From Anaerosporomusa subterranea (GTDB lineage Bacteria > Bacillota > Negativicutes > Sporomusales > Acetonemataceae): 64,000 bases of DNA. The position numbers were made by a program, and so were the translations under genes. Under the pieces are notes generated by a model that worked only from the letters and a program-made list of their open reading frames with translations, was not told the DNA's origin and made no database searches. Positions 53,284 to 61,697 of this stretch are shown here, piece after piece. Numbering within the stretch: position 1 is the first letter of the stretch; each line of letters begins with the position of its first letter. Location of the stretch: NCBI RefSeq assembly GCF_001611555.1, contig NZ_LSGP01000017.1, positions 682,001 to 746,000 of the forward strand. Direction: 5' to 3'.

Positions 53284-53519
53284 CGGGCTCTTCAAGTACG
53301 TGGCCCATCTGCGACGCGCATGGATGCGCTAGTGCCGAACGCGCCATGGATGGCATGGCGCTCGTGCCGTTGTTATCTCCGAGGCCCCATTACTAGCGTA
53401 CCCGACGTACGCGTCGCGACTGGGCCCACGGAGCTGCCTAGTGATGCTATCCAGCCTATGCGCAACAGGGTAGCAAGAATCTCATATGTAACAACATATG
53501 AACCCTTCTGAACGCCCTA
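53284..53519 (+). repeat. Family A element, copy 14 (disrupted)
   Basis: GGCCCATCTGCG on the left and CCCTTCTGAACGCCC on the right are family A ends, and ATTACTAGCGTACCC with GTACGCGTCGC is the core hairpin. About 50 bp are inserted on the left (GCGCATGGATGCGC and GCCATGGATGGC palindromes) and about 55 bp after GCCTAG on the right, including a family F motif. Confidence 0.75.
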
Positions 53520-53765
53520 GGTTACGTAGATGAAGAATGAAAATGGCTAAGTGTTCACAAGACTGCAGCTTTTGCGATGCTAATGAATTTTTAGAACTAC
53601 TACCGCCGCTAAGTCTCATATGTAACGACGGTTTTTTCTTTTTCCAGGGCAAAAGGAATTTGTTGTTCTAGCGTAGAATGGTTTGCGTAGTTGTACTCGA
53701 ACGGCATGAGTAGCTTATCCAGCGAATAGAATTTAGGCGGACGACTATACGAAAGGGATGATTCT
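53520..53765. other. Gene-free gap before glycerate kinase
   Basis: No gene is supported. It contains GTCTCATATGTAACGACGG (53613-53631), the fourth family F motif. RBS for the next gene is GAAAGGGATG. Confidence 0.4.
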
Positions 53766-54911
53766 ATGCGTATTGTGGTAGCCCCAGATTCGTTTAAAGG
53801 CAGTGTGTCAGCACTAGGTGTGGCTGAGGCGATGGAACGCGGCATTCGGCAAGTATTCCCTGATGCAGTGGTGATAAAAGTCCCGATTGCTGACGGTGGA
53901 GAAGGTACGGTGGAGGCGCTGGTCGCTGCCACAGGCGGTCAAATTATCAAACAAACGGTCGTCGGGCCACTAGGTGAGCCGGTAGAGGCATACTGGGGCG
54001 TCTTGGCTGATGAGGAAACTGCAGTCATCGAAATGGCAGCCGCATCCGGCTTGCCCCTGCTGTCCAAGGAGAAGCGAGATCCGCGATTGACTACTACCTA
54101 TGGCACTGGTGAATTAATTAAAGCAGCGCTTGACCGGGGATTGAAGAAAATTATCATCGGTATCGGCGGCAGTGCTACGAATGATGGCGGGACAGGGATG
54201 GCTAGAGCGTTAGGGGCTCGTTTCCTTGACAAATTAGGCCAAGACTTGCCTGAAGGCGGTGCTGCGCTGGCTAACCTGTCCACCGTTGACCTGTCCGGTC
54301 TTGATCCTCGCTTGTCTGAAGTTACTCTGTTGGTTGCCTGTGATGTGGATAATCCGCTTTGTGGTCCGCGTGGTGCATCGGCGGTATATGGGCCGCAAAA
54401 AGGGGCTACGCCGGATATGGTGCAGCAGCTTGACAGCGCTTTGGCTTGCTATGCTAATGCGGCAAAGGCAGCAACTGGCCGTGATGTCGCCCGATTGCCA
54501 GGCGCTGGCGCAGCTGGCGGCTTAGGCGCGGGTTTGCTATTCTTCACCGCTGCGGCGTTACGCCCGGGAGTGGAGATCGTGCTAGAAACAGTTGGTTTCC
54601 GAACCATGGTTGAAGCTGCAGATCTCGTCATCACTGGTGAGGGGCGAACTGATTTTCAGACAGCCTTCGGCAAAGCACCGGTCGGCGTTGCGAAGATCGC
54701 CAAAGAGTTCAGGAAGCCTGTGATATGCTTGTCCGGTGGCCTAGGAGATGGCGCAGATGACGTGTTGGCTCAAGGTATTGATGCGGTAATGAGTATTGTA
54801 CCAGGACCGATGGCACTTGAAGATTGTATACTTGGCGGTACAGAATTACTAGAGGCAGCAGCAGCTCGGCTTTGCCGGGTGATAAAAGTGGGAAGGTCGC
54901 TCGACTGCTAA
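53766..54911 (+). CDS. Glycerate kinase (GlxK/GarK family)
   Basis: A 381-residue class-II-like glycerate kinase. MRIVVAPDSFKGSVSALGVA and IADGGEGTVEALVAATGG are the N-terminal signature, IGIGGSATNDGGTGMARALG the phosphate-binding loop, and DLVITGEGRTDFQTAFGKAP the C-terminal motif. It phosphorylates D-glycerate to 2- or 3-phosphoglycerate. Length is usual; no neighbouring glyoxylate or tartrate gene is seen. Confidence 0.94.
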   Translation: MRIVVAPDSFKGSVSALGVAEAMERGIRQVFPDAVVIKVPIADGGEGTVEALVAATGGQIIKQTVVGPLGEPVEAYWGVLADEETAVIEMAAASGLPLLSKEKRDPRLTTTYGTGELIKAALDRGLKKIIIGIGGSATNDGGTGMARALGARFLDKLGQDLPEGGAALANLSTVDLSGLDPRLSEVTLLVACDVDNPLCGPRGASAVYGPQKGATPDMVQQLDSALACYANAAKAATGRDVARLPGAGAAGGLGAGLLFFTAAALRPGVEIVLETVGFRTMVEAADLVITGEGRTDFQTAFGKAPVGVAKIAKEFRKPVICLSGGLGDGADDVLAQGIDAVMSIVPGPMALEDCILGGTELLEAAAARLCRVIKVGRSLDC

Positions 54912-54929
54912 GTCAAAGAATGCAAAGCA

Positions 54930-54999
54930 GGAAGAAAATCGCCGCGCTTTACTCGCGATGACACGGGTTGTCATCGCGAGCGAAGTGCGGCGATCTTCC
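54930..54999. repeat. REP-like palindrome, family C copy 3
   Basis: GGAAGAAAATCGCCGCGC and its partner GCGGCGATCTTCC enclose CGCGATGACA/TGTCATCGCG. It is the most complete copy of this family. A CACTATCGCCAC direct repeat follows at about 55061 and 55076. Confidence 0.85.
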
Positions 55000-55143
55000 T
55001 TTAAGCGTATAAAGTTATGAGGTCTTCTGAAGCCTTGTAGCGCAACGAACGGAACACTATCGCCACGAGACGACACTATCGCCACTAAGGACATCCTCCG
55101 TTTTGTGTCGCTCGTGTGTCGTTAGTGCCGCTCGTGTTCATCG

Positions 55144-55926
55144 TCAGCCTTTCGGTTGATAAGGTAGTTGGCCGTATGGTAAATGATGCGCGTTGGGTAG
55201 CCCGCCGCCCGCATATAGCATAATTTGGCGGTCTACCATGACTTTGACGCAAATTCGAATAATAACTGTGGCGTCTATTTCGCGGCAACCGCGGGAAGGC
55301 TTGTAGGGTTTCGGTTTAGGTTTGCAAGACGGTTTGCAACCATCATGGCAATCTGGTTTGTGATGATCGTGGCAATCGTGATCGTGACAATCATGGTAAT
55401 GACCATCATAGTCATGGCAATCATCATCGTGCCAATCCGGCTTGCAATCACAGTCATCTTTATGGTGATGCGGCTGTTTTTTCCATGCAGGTATTTTGTA
55501 ACTTGCGCGGAGTTTGCGTAAATGGTGTTTGCGCATCGAGTAATCAATAAATTCGACAGTAGCGTGCGCATCTGCATCAGCTCCATAAGTACAGCCAGGA
55601 ATATGGGCGGCAGCGGTAAAACGCACATGCCGTGCTTCCACAGCGTGCACCGGCTGTGATGGCAGACAGGCGACATAGAGAGCCTTTAACTCAAAATGAC
55701 CGCGAACAATCACTTTATGCGGAATAATCTCAACATCGGTGATACACAACTTTTTGACAAGCACATCAACAACCTGCTCAATCGCCGGCTTGTGCTTGGG
55801 AACCACTAAGCAGATCTCGATGACCTTCTGAACATCCTCCTCGCCAATCACCTGCTGTACAACAATGCATGGCGGTGGCGGCGGCTTGATGCAGTTGGGC
55901 GGCAGGTAAGAATACCGTTCGTCCAT
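55144..55926 (-). CDS. SPOCS-domain protein with His/Cys/Asp-rich insert
   Basis: A 260-residue protein. Residues 20-135 match a SPOCS (DUF3794) domain (VVQQVIGEEDVQKVIEICLV, VIVRGHFELKALYVA, AHATVEFIDY), found in spore-coat-related proteins of Firmicutes. Residues 150-210 are a low-complexity stretch of His, Asp and Cys (DCHDHHKPDCHDGCKPSCKP), then KPKPKP and a final hydrophobic segment (CREIDATVIIRICVKVMVD) like a half SPOCS repeat. The rich stretch is likely to bind metal ions. No signal peptide is seen. Proline-rich ends (PPPPP) are notable. Confidence 0.75.
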   Translation of the reverse strand: MDERYSYLPPNCIKPPPPPCIVVQQVIGEEDVQKVIEICLVVPKHKPAIEQVVDVLVKKLCITDVEIIPHKVIVRGHFELKALYVACLPSQPVHAVEARHVRFTAAAHIPGCTYGADADAHATVEFIDYSMRKHHLRKLRASYKIPAWKKQPHHHKDDCDCKPDWHDDDCHDYDGHYHDCHDHDCHDHHKPDCHDGCKPSCKPKPKPYKPSRGCREIDATVIIRICVKVMVDRQIMLYAGGGLPNAHHLPYGQLPYQPKG

Positions 55927-56160
55927 TCTACTCCCCTCCTCGATGGTGGTGATTATATATATGCAAAAAGAGGATTCAACGTGAGTCCGAGTCTTGAAAA
56001 AGAACTAGTTTCAGAGAAATTGTAGTGCTCATTACTATTCAAATAATAAAACGGATTCGTATAGCATAATAAATATATAATAGGCAAATATGCGTAATTA
56101 TTTAGAAAATTATGAGCATATGAGCAGGATTTTTTAGCAATTAGTATAATGATATAAAAA

Positions 56161-56172
56161 GTAAACGTTTAC
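56161..56172. promoter_or_regulatory. LacI-family operator
   Basis: GTAAACGTTTAC is a perfect 12-bp palindrome with the central CG typical of LacI/PurR-type sites. It lies between a TATAAT (56145-56150) and the regulator start, so autoregulation and control of the operon are likely. Confidence 0.75.
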
Positions 56173-56191
56173 TATGGAATAGGTGAGACTT

Positions 56192-57241
56192 GTGAAACAA
56201 GAACATAACCGCCCTACGATTAAGGAAATAGCAAAAAAGGTCGGGACGTCAACCGCGACTGTTTCTCGGGTTTTGCGTGATGTCGATTACCCGGTCAGCG
56301 TTCAACTTCGTGAGCGGGTAGTCACAGCAGCCCGGCAAATGAACTATACCCCAAACCTTATCAGTCGGTCTTTGAAAAATTGCACTAGCAATGACATCGG
56401 TGTGATTATACCAACGGTATCAAATCCGTTCTATTCGTTGCTGCTCGCAGGCATTGAAGAAGTTCTTAATGATCAGGAATATAGTCTGTTTTTGTGTAAT
56501 TCCCTGCGTGATGAAAACAAAGAAAGAAAATATGTGGAGTTGTTGCGACAAAAACAGGTTCAAGGCTTGATTATTTCGCCGATCGGCGAAACCCCTGGCT
56601 ACTTGCAAGCACATATCGATCAAGGTCTCAAGGTAGTTATATTCGACCAAGCGGCATCTGGATCCGGTTTCAGCCGGGTGACTGTTGATTATGAAAAAGC
56701 TAGTATGTTGGCGGTAGATCATTTGCTGCAAAAAGGCCACCGTGATATTGGATTCATGTCGGCGCCATTGACGCGAATGAACCGAAAACTAACTTTTAAC
56801 GGCTACAAACATGCACTTCGGTTCCATAACTTACTGATTAATCCAGACTGGGTCTATGTGACGAATACGGAATTTGAAACAAATGGGATTTTTTATGAGT
56901 TTGAAAACGGCCAGGACTTAGCCAGAGAATTCATAGAATCGCCAGTCAGGCCTAGCGCTGTAATTGTCATCAATGATATGACGGCATACGGAGTCCTTAA
57001 TGAACTGAGACGGAAAAATGTGAGCGTGCCGCAGGATTTGTCGTTAGTCAGTTTTGATAATATTATTTTCTCAGAGATTACCAATCCGCCGCTAACCACT
57101 GTCGGTTTTTCCGCATATGAAATGGGAAGATTGGCGGCAGTGCAATTGCTTCGTCAGTTACAAGGCTTGTCTGACGCAATTGAGGATATTATTTTGGAGC
57201 CTGAACTTATTGTGAGAGGCAGTGTTGATATAAGGCGATAA
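56192..57241 (+). CDS. LacI family transcriptional regulator
   Basis: A 349-residue regulator. The N-terminal HTH is TIKEIAKKVGTSTATVSRVL, followed by the hinge helix (YTPNLISRSLKNC) and a periplasmic-binding-protein-like effector domain (DIGVIIPTVSNPFYSLLLAG, ..DLSLVSFDNIIFSEITNPPL). The GTG at 56192 follows AGGTGAG; a GTG at 56183 is less likely. A LacI-type operator lies just upstream. Adjacent amino-sugar genes suggest an N-acetylated hexosamine phosphate or related sugar as effector. Confidence 0.92.
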   Translation: MKQEHNRPTIKEIAKKVGTSTATVSRVLRDVDYPVSVQLRERVVTAARQMNYTPNLISRSLKNCTSNDIGVIIPTVSNPFYSLLLAGIEEVLNDQEYSLFLCNSLRDENKERKYVELLRQKQVQGLIISPIGETPGYLQAHIDQGLKVVIFDQAASGSGFSRVTVDYEKASMLAVDHLLQKGHRDIGFMSAPLTRMNRKLTFNGYKHALRFHNLLINPDWVYVTNTEFETNGIFYEFENGQDLAREFIESPVRPSAVIVINDMTAYGVLNELRRKNVSVPQDLSLVSFDNIIFSEITNPPLTTVGFSAYEMGRLAAVQLLRQLQGLSDAIEDIILEPELIVRGSVDIRR

Positions 57242-57260
57242 ACGACGAGGGGGATCATTT

Positions 57261-58442
57261 GTGAGAACGGTAATACAAAATGGGAAATTGATCACACCAC
57301 ATCGCGTCATTGATGGAGGAAGCATAATCATTCAAGATGGCCTGATACTCGGGCTAGTCGAAAGCGGCGATGTCTCCGTTTCTTCAGATGATTATTGTAT
57401 TGACGCCCAAGGGTACTACGTTTCACCAGGCTTTATCGACATGCATGTCCATGGTGGCGGCGGCTATGATGTCATGGACGGGTCTGTCGATTCAATCTGT
57501 GGGATGTGTCAGGCGCATGCCGCCTTTGGTACAACCGCCATTATACCTACTACCCTCGCTGCCGACTGGGACGATATCTTGCTAGCGATTGATGCGATTA
57601 GGGCTGCTAAAAATAATAGCATTGGAGCTAAGATATTGGGCGTCCATCTGGAAGGACCTTATTTCTCCCAAGCGGAAAGAGGGGCGCAGAGCGCTTCCCA
57701 TTTGAGAACTCCCAATCCGTCTGAATACATAAAAGTCTTAGATTACTGGGACGGTATTGTCATCATGGCTTTGGCGCCAGAACTGGACGGCGCCTTGGAG
57801 TTAGGCAGAGAATTGCGCAAACGCGGAATCCTCGCGTCCATTGCGCACTCCAATGCCAACTATGATGAGATAGTTCGAGCGGTGGAAAATGGCTTTACAA
57901 ATATTACTCACTTTTACTCTGGCTGTTCTATCGTTCACCGTAAGAACGCCTACCGCTACGCCGGGGTTGTCGAGAGCGGCTATTTGATTAATGAATTGAC
58001 TGTGCAGGTAATCGCCGACGGCAAACATTTGCCGTCCAGCTTGTTGCAATTGATCTACAAGCTAAAAGGCTCTGACAAGATCGCGCTGATCACCGACGGC
58101 CTTAGCTTTTCAGCCGCAGACGTAAAGGAAAATACGCTGTATACGCAAAAGACCGGGGTTCAGGTTATCCTCGAAGATGACGTTATGAAATTGCCTGACC
58201 GGTGCAGTTTCGCCGGCAGCATCGCTACCACAAATAGCCTTGTTCGCAATATGATCAAGCTCGCCAATGCACCGTTAACCGAAGCTGTAAAAATGGCTTC
58301 ACTGACTCCGGCCCGGATTCTAAATATCTCTCACAAAACAGGGAGCTTATCGGTTGGTCTGGCAGCGGATATTGTGTTGTTTGACGAAGATATCAATGTC
58401 AGTTTGACTATGGTCGATGGCAAGATTGTCTTTAAAAAGTGA
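57261..58442 (+). CDS. N-acetylhexosamine-6-phosphate deacetylase (NagA), copy 1
   Basis: A 393-residue amidohydrolase. Metal-site motifs: GFIDMHVHGGGGYDVMDG, GVHLEGPYFSQAERGAQ (Glu), SIAHSNANYDE and NITHFYSGCS (His), and ALITDGLSFS with the catalytic Asp. It removes the acetyl group from GlcNAc-6-P or a related sugar phosphate. The usual THLFNAM segment is THFYSGC here, so specificity may differ. It follows the regulator by 19 bp, and precedes the transporter. Confidence 0.88.
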   Translation: MRTVIQNGKLITPHRVIDGGSIIIQDGLILGLVESGDVSVSSDDYCIDAQGYYVSPGFIDMHVHGGGGYDVMDGSVDSICGMCQAHAAFGTTAIIPTTLAADWDDILLAIDAIRAAKNNSIGAKILGVHLEGPYFSQAERGAQSASHLRTPNPSEYIKVLDYWDGIVIMALAPELDGALELGRELRKRGILASIAHSNANYDEIVRAVENGFTNITHFYSGCSIVHRKNAYRYAGVVESGYLINELTVQVIADGKHLPSSLLQLIYKLKGSDKIALITDGLSFSAADVKENTLYTQKTGVQVILEDDVMKLPDRCSFAGSIATTNSLVRNMIKLANAPLTEAVKMASLTPARILNISHKTGSLSVGLAADIVLFDEDINVSLTMVDGKIVFKK

Positions 58443-58456
58443 TTGGAGGGACGAAT

Positions 58457-59407
58457 ATGGAGACGAATCCCGCACTCGCGACTCCTCAGCCAGGTATTCA
58501 TGGGTCAAAGCTAACACCATGGCATCGCCGAAAGAAGAAAATTGCTGGTTTCTTGTTTGTTCTTCCTGCCGTTTTGTTCGTGTTCTCCTTCATGTTTTAT
58601 CCGCTTGCCTATTCTCTGTACATAAGTCTGCATAAATATAATTTTGTATACGATAAGGAACCCCAATTCATCGGATTGGGTAATTACATAGAGGCGTTTA
58701 ATGATCATACCTTTTTAGTTTCTCTCGGGAATACGTTCATTTTCGCCTTCTTCTATGTGTTGATTATTCTGTTAATTTCCCTCGCGCTAGCGTTGCTGCT
58801 ATTTCAAAAGATTCGCTTCAATAATTTCTACCGAACGGCTATCTTTGTTCCCATCGTTGTGCCGCTTTCCTTGTCCGCCCTTGCCTTTCTCTGGATATTG
58901 CAGCCAAATTACGGGCTGCTTAATCATATCCTCGGTGAAGTCCTTGGTTTGAAGATGCTGACTCATCAATGGCTTAACGAAGGGTTTACCGCGATGGGGA
59001 GCCTCATTGGCGTGGGGTTATGGGCGACGATTGGCTTTGAAACCATCTTGTTCCTCGGTGGATTGCAGTCAATTCCTACAGACATCTTGGAGGCGGCTGA
59101 AGTGGATGGCGCCAGCGGTCTTAAGAAAGTCTTCTATATTATCTTGCCAAATCTGCGCGAGACCTTTATTCTGACAGGTATTTGGGCGATTCTTCACGGC
59201 GTTAAGGTATTCATCGAACCAATGGTTATGACAGCGGGCGGGCCAGGTGAAAGCACGCTAGTGCTGTATCAGCATGTATATTATACGGCGTTTACCTACT
59301 TCGATATGGGTTATGCCTCGGCGATGGCATACATTTTAGGGGCGATCGCTATGACGCTGTCCGCCGCGAACTACCTATACAACCGTACAAAGGAAGAAAC
59401 CGAATAA
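58457..59407 (+). CDS. Sugar ABC transporter permease (MalF type)
   Basis: A 316-residue protein with six membrane segments after a roughly 30-residue cytosolic N-terminus. The EAA loop is EAAEVDGASGLKKVFYIILPN, which contacts the ATPase. FLFVLPAVLFVFSFMFYPLA is the first membrane segment. The ATG at 58457 follows GGAGGG. It pairs with the next gene as heterodimeric permease of CUT1 type. No ATPase is encoded in the visible operon. Confidence 0.93.
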   Translation: METNPALATPQPGIHGSKLTPWHRRKKKIAGFLFVLPAVLFVFSFMFYPLAYSLYISLHKYNFVYDKEPQFIGLGNYIEAFNDHTFLVSLGNTFIFAFFYVLIILLISLALALLLFQKIRFNNFYRTAIFVPIVVPLSLSALAFLWILQPNYGLLNHILGEVLGLKMLTHQWLNEGFTAMGSLIGVGLWATIGFETILFLGGLQSIPTDILEAAEVDGASGLKKVFYIILPNLRETFILTGIWAILHGVKVFIEPMVMTAGGPGESTLVLYQHVYYTAFTYFDMGYASAMAYILGAIAMTLSAANYLYNRTKEETE

Positions 59408-59441
59408 TCCGCCTGCCATACTGGCAATAGGAGGTGCACAG

Positions 59442-60272
59442 ATGAAAGGAAAATTTTCAGCGACTAGGCTTACAATTCACCTGGTTCTCATCTTTGTTTG
59501 CATCATATTTATTACGCCGTTCGTATACGTATTTTTCAACTCATTTAAGCCTACTCCGGAAATTTTTTGGGTTCCGCAGAAATTTTTGCCTCAGCAATGG
59601 ATATTGGATAACTATACACAGATTGGAGAAAAGGGGCATTTTGCCGATTACTTTCTCAACAGCATTATTATCACCTTGACATCTGTATCCTTAGTGCTTG
59701 TGCTTAGTTCGATGGCGGGCTACGCGTTTGCTAAGCTTCCGTTCAAGGGCAGACAACTGCTATTATCCGCCATGCTGATGACCATTACGATACCGTTGGC
59801 AGTCTGTTTAATTCCCATGTTTCTTATGGAAAATGCAGCAGGCTTGCTGAACACCAATTTGGGGCTAATTCTCCCCAACATCGCGGTAGTACTCCCGTTT
59901 GCGATATTTATCATGAGGGCTTCATTTGTTTCCATTCCTAAGGAAATTGAGGAAGCTGCCGAAATCGACGGTTGCGGTGTTTTCCGGACATGGTGGAATA
60001 TCATGCTGCCTATGGCTAAAAACGGCTTGATCACCGTTCTAATCATGTCGTTTAACTCGATTTGGGGTGAATACACCTTGGCGCGAACTTTGGCCACCGA
60101 CCAAGAAGCAATGCCGCTTTCGGTCGGGCTGACACTAATGAAAGGGGAGGTGTGGGATTTCGGTACCCTGGCAGCCGTTATTATCCTTACCATGCTGCCG
60201 CCAATCACTATATTTATCATCTTTCAAAAACGTCTTGTCGAAGGGATTACACAAGGAGCTGTCAAGGGTTAG
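59442..60272 (+). CDS. Sugar ABC transporter permease (MalG type)
   Basis: A 276-residue protein with six membrane segments. The EAA loop is EEAAEIDGCGVFRTWWNIML, and the N-terminus has FNSFKPTPEIFWVPQKFLPQ, both typical of CUT1 MalG proteins. It starts after AGGAGGTG, 34 bp after the first permease, and is probably the second half of the same transporter. Confidence 0.93.
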   Translation: MKGKFSATRLTIHLVLIFVCIIFITPFVYVFFNSFKPTPEIFWVPQKFLPQQWILDNYTQIGEKGHFADYFLNSIIITLTSVSLVLVLSSMAGYAFAKLPFKGRQLLLSAMLMTITIPLAVCLIPMFLMENAAGLLNTNLGLILPNIAVVLPFAIFIMRASFVSIPKEIEEAAEIDGCGVFRTWWNIMLPMAKNGLITVLIMSFNSIWGEYTLARTLATDQEAMPLSVGLTLMKGEVWDFGTLAAVIILTMLPPITIFIIFQKRLVEGITQGAVKG

Positions 60273-60339
60273 TAATTTCTGGAGTTTCTGTTTGTGGCAT
60301 ATCATTTTCAAGAAAAATGAAAGGTGGGGACCCATTATT

Positions 60340-61635
60340 ATGTCAGGTAAAAAGCTCGTCGTTTTGGCTATTTTGATTGCATTTGCAGCAGGTTTAATTT
60401 TGGCCGGATGCTCATCCAAACCATCCAGCAATGCTGGAACCAGCGCCAAGGTTATCCGCGTTGGCGCCGAGGCATGGATGGTTGATAAGCTGTATCTGAA
60501 AAAGAGTGCTGATAATTTTATGGCAAATAACCCAGGCATTGAAGTAAAGATTCAGCCATATGCGGATCGGCAGGTTCTATCTAACTTCGCTCTGCAATGG
60601 AGCCAGAACAAATCAGATGTCGATGTCGTGCTCGTTGATGGCGCTTCGACTGCGGCCCAATTCCTGGCAAAAGACTTAATCATCGATTTCAATAAAACAA
60701 AATTCTTTGAAGGTCCTACAGCCAAAGAAAATTTTGTTGGCAAGACCTTAGAGTTTTGCGCCGTTGATGGAATTCAGTTCGCGCTTCCGATTGGTCTAGA
60801 GGCCTATGATATCAATGCAAATAAAAAGCACTTCGTTGAAGCAGGTCTAGTCGATGCGAATGGGAAGATCCTCGAGCCAAAAACTTGGCAAGAAGTATAT
60901 GAGTTCGCTAAAAAGATGACCAAGCGGGAAGGGGACAAGGTAGTTCGTCATGGCATGACTATCCAATGGGGACCTAATGCATACAGCGTTCTAAACTCTG
61001 TTGAACAGGCTGCACGCGGCAGCTTCTATAAAGCTGACGGTAAAACGAATACCTTTGACACCCCGGAAATGCGGGAGATATTCCAAATTTGGCGCAAGGG
61101 CGTTGAAGACGGTACCTTCTCCATTGACACCTTCACTAACAAGGACGCAGGCAGAAACAACTTTAACGCCGGACAAGTGCCCATGCTGTTGCAAAGTGCT
61201 GCTCACGTAGCTGAAGCAGCACCAACCGTCGGCAAAGAAAATTTGACTCTGATTTCGATGCCAGGCGCAAAGAAAAATGGTTCGTACGGATTCTCCGCTG
61301 GGATCATCGTTCCGAAAGCCTCTCCCAATCAAGAGCTTGCACTCAAGTTTATCCAGCAGGGTTTGATGTCTGATGTACAGGCCGGAGCTGGAACCCAATG
61401 GGGTAAACTCCCGGTACTTAAAATTCACTTTAACAAAATTGATGCGGATTGGAAGACGCATATCTACAATTTAGTCCAAATATCCAAACCAAATCCCTTT
61501 TACAAAGATCTGCCGAAAATTTCGGTCGAAACGACGAAGCTGCTGCAAGAATATCTCTTAGGCAAACAAGATTTAAACACATTTATTGCTAACCTGGAAA
61601 ATGTCATCGCCAAGGCGGACAAAAACGTCAGATAA
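60340..61635 (+). CDS. Sugar ABC transporter substrate-binding lipoprotein
   Basis: A protein of about 431 residues with lipoprotein signal (LVVLAILIAFAAGLILAGCS; lipobox LAGC). The mature part is a family 1 solute-binding protein (NNPGIEVKIQPYADRQVLSN, DVDVVLVDGASTAAQF, EVYEFAKKMTKREG). The ATG at 60340 follows AAGGTGGGGA. The amino-sugar enzymes on both sides suggest chitobiose, GlcNAc or another acetylated sugar as ligand. Confidence 0.92.
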   Translation: MSGKKLVVLAILIAFAAGLILAGCSSKPSSNAGTSAKVIRVGAEAWMVDKLYLKKSADNFMANNPGIEVKIQPYADRQVLSNFALQWSQNKSDVDVVLVDGASTAAQFLAKDLIIDFNKTKFFEGPTAKENFVGKTLEFCAVDGIQFALPIGLEAYDINANKKHFVEAGLVDANGKILEPKTWQEVYEFAKKMTKREGDKVVRHGMTIQWGPNAYSVLNSVEQAARGSFYKADGKTNTFDTPEMREIFQIWRKGVEDGTFSIDTFTNKDAGRNNFNAGQVPMLLQSAAHVAEAAPTVGKENLTLISMPGAKKNGSYGFSAGIIVPKASPNQELALKFIQQGLMSDVQAGAGTQWGKLPVLKIHFNKIDADWKTHIYNLVQISKPNPFYKDLPKISVETTKLLQEYLLGKQDLNTFIANLENVIAKADKNVR

Positions 61636-61644
61636 GCCGATTTG

Positions 61645-61672
61645 TCAGGGGGGGCCTTGGAGTTCCCCCTGA
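61645..61672 (+). other. Hairpin between binding protein and second nagA
   Basis: TCAGGGGG and CCCCCTGA form the stem. There is no T run, so it is more likely an mRNA stabiliser that raises binding-protein levels over the downstream genes. Confidence 0.65.
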
Positions 61673-61697
61673 TACTAATCAGGATGAGGTGGTAATA

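Noticed and set aside
10840-53519. Family A elements as CRISPR array, rho-independent terminators or IS elements
   Set aside because: They are not regularly spaced, lack a T run after the outer stem, and contain no ORF or transposase.
55225-55521. Plus-strand ORF opposite the SPOCS gene with many I, M and V residues
   Set aside because: It is the antisense of the His/Asp/Cys-rich repeat; the composition is a by-product of that codon pattern.
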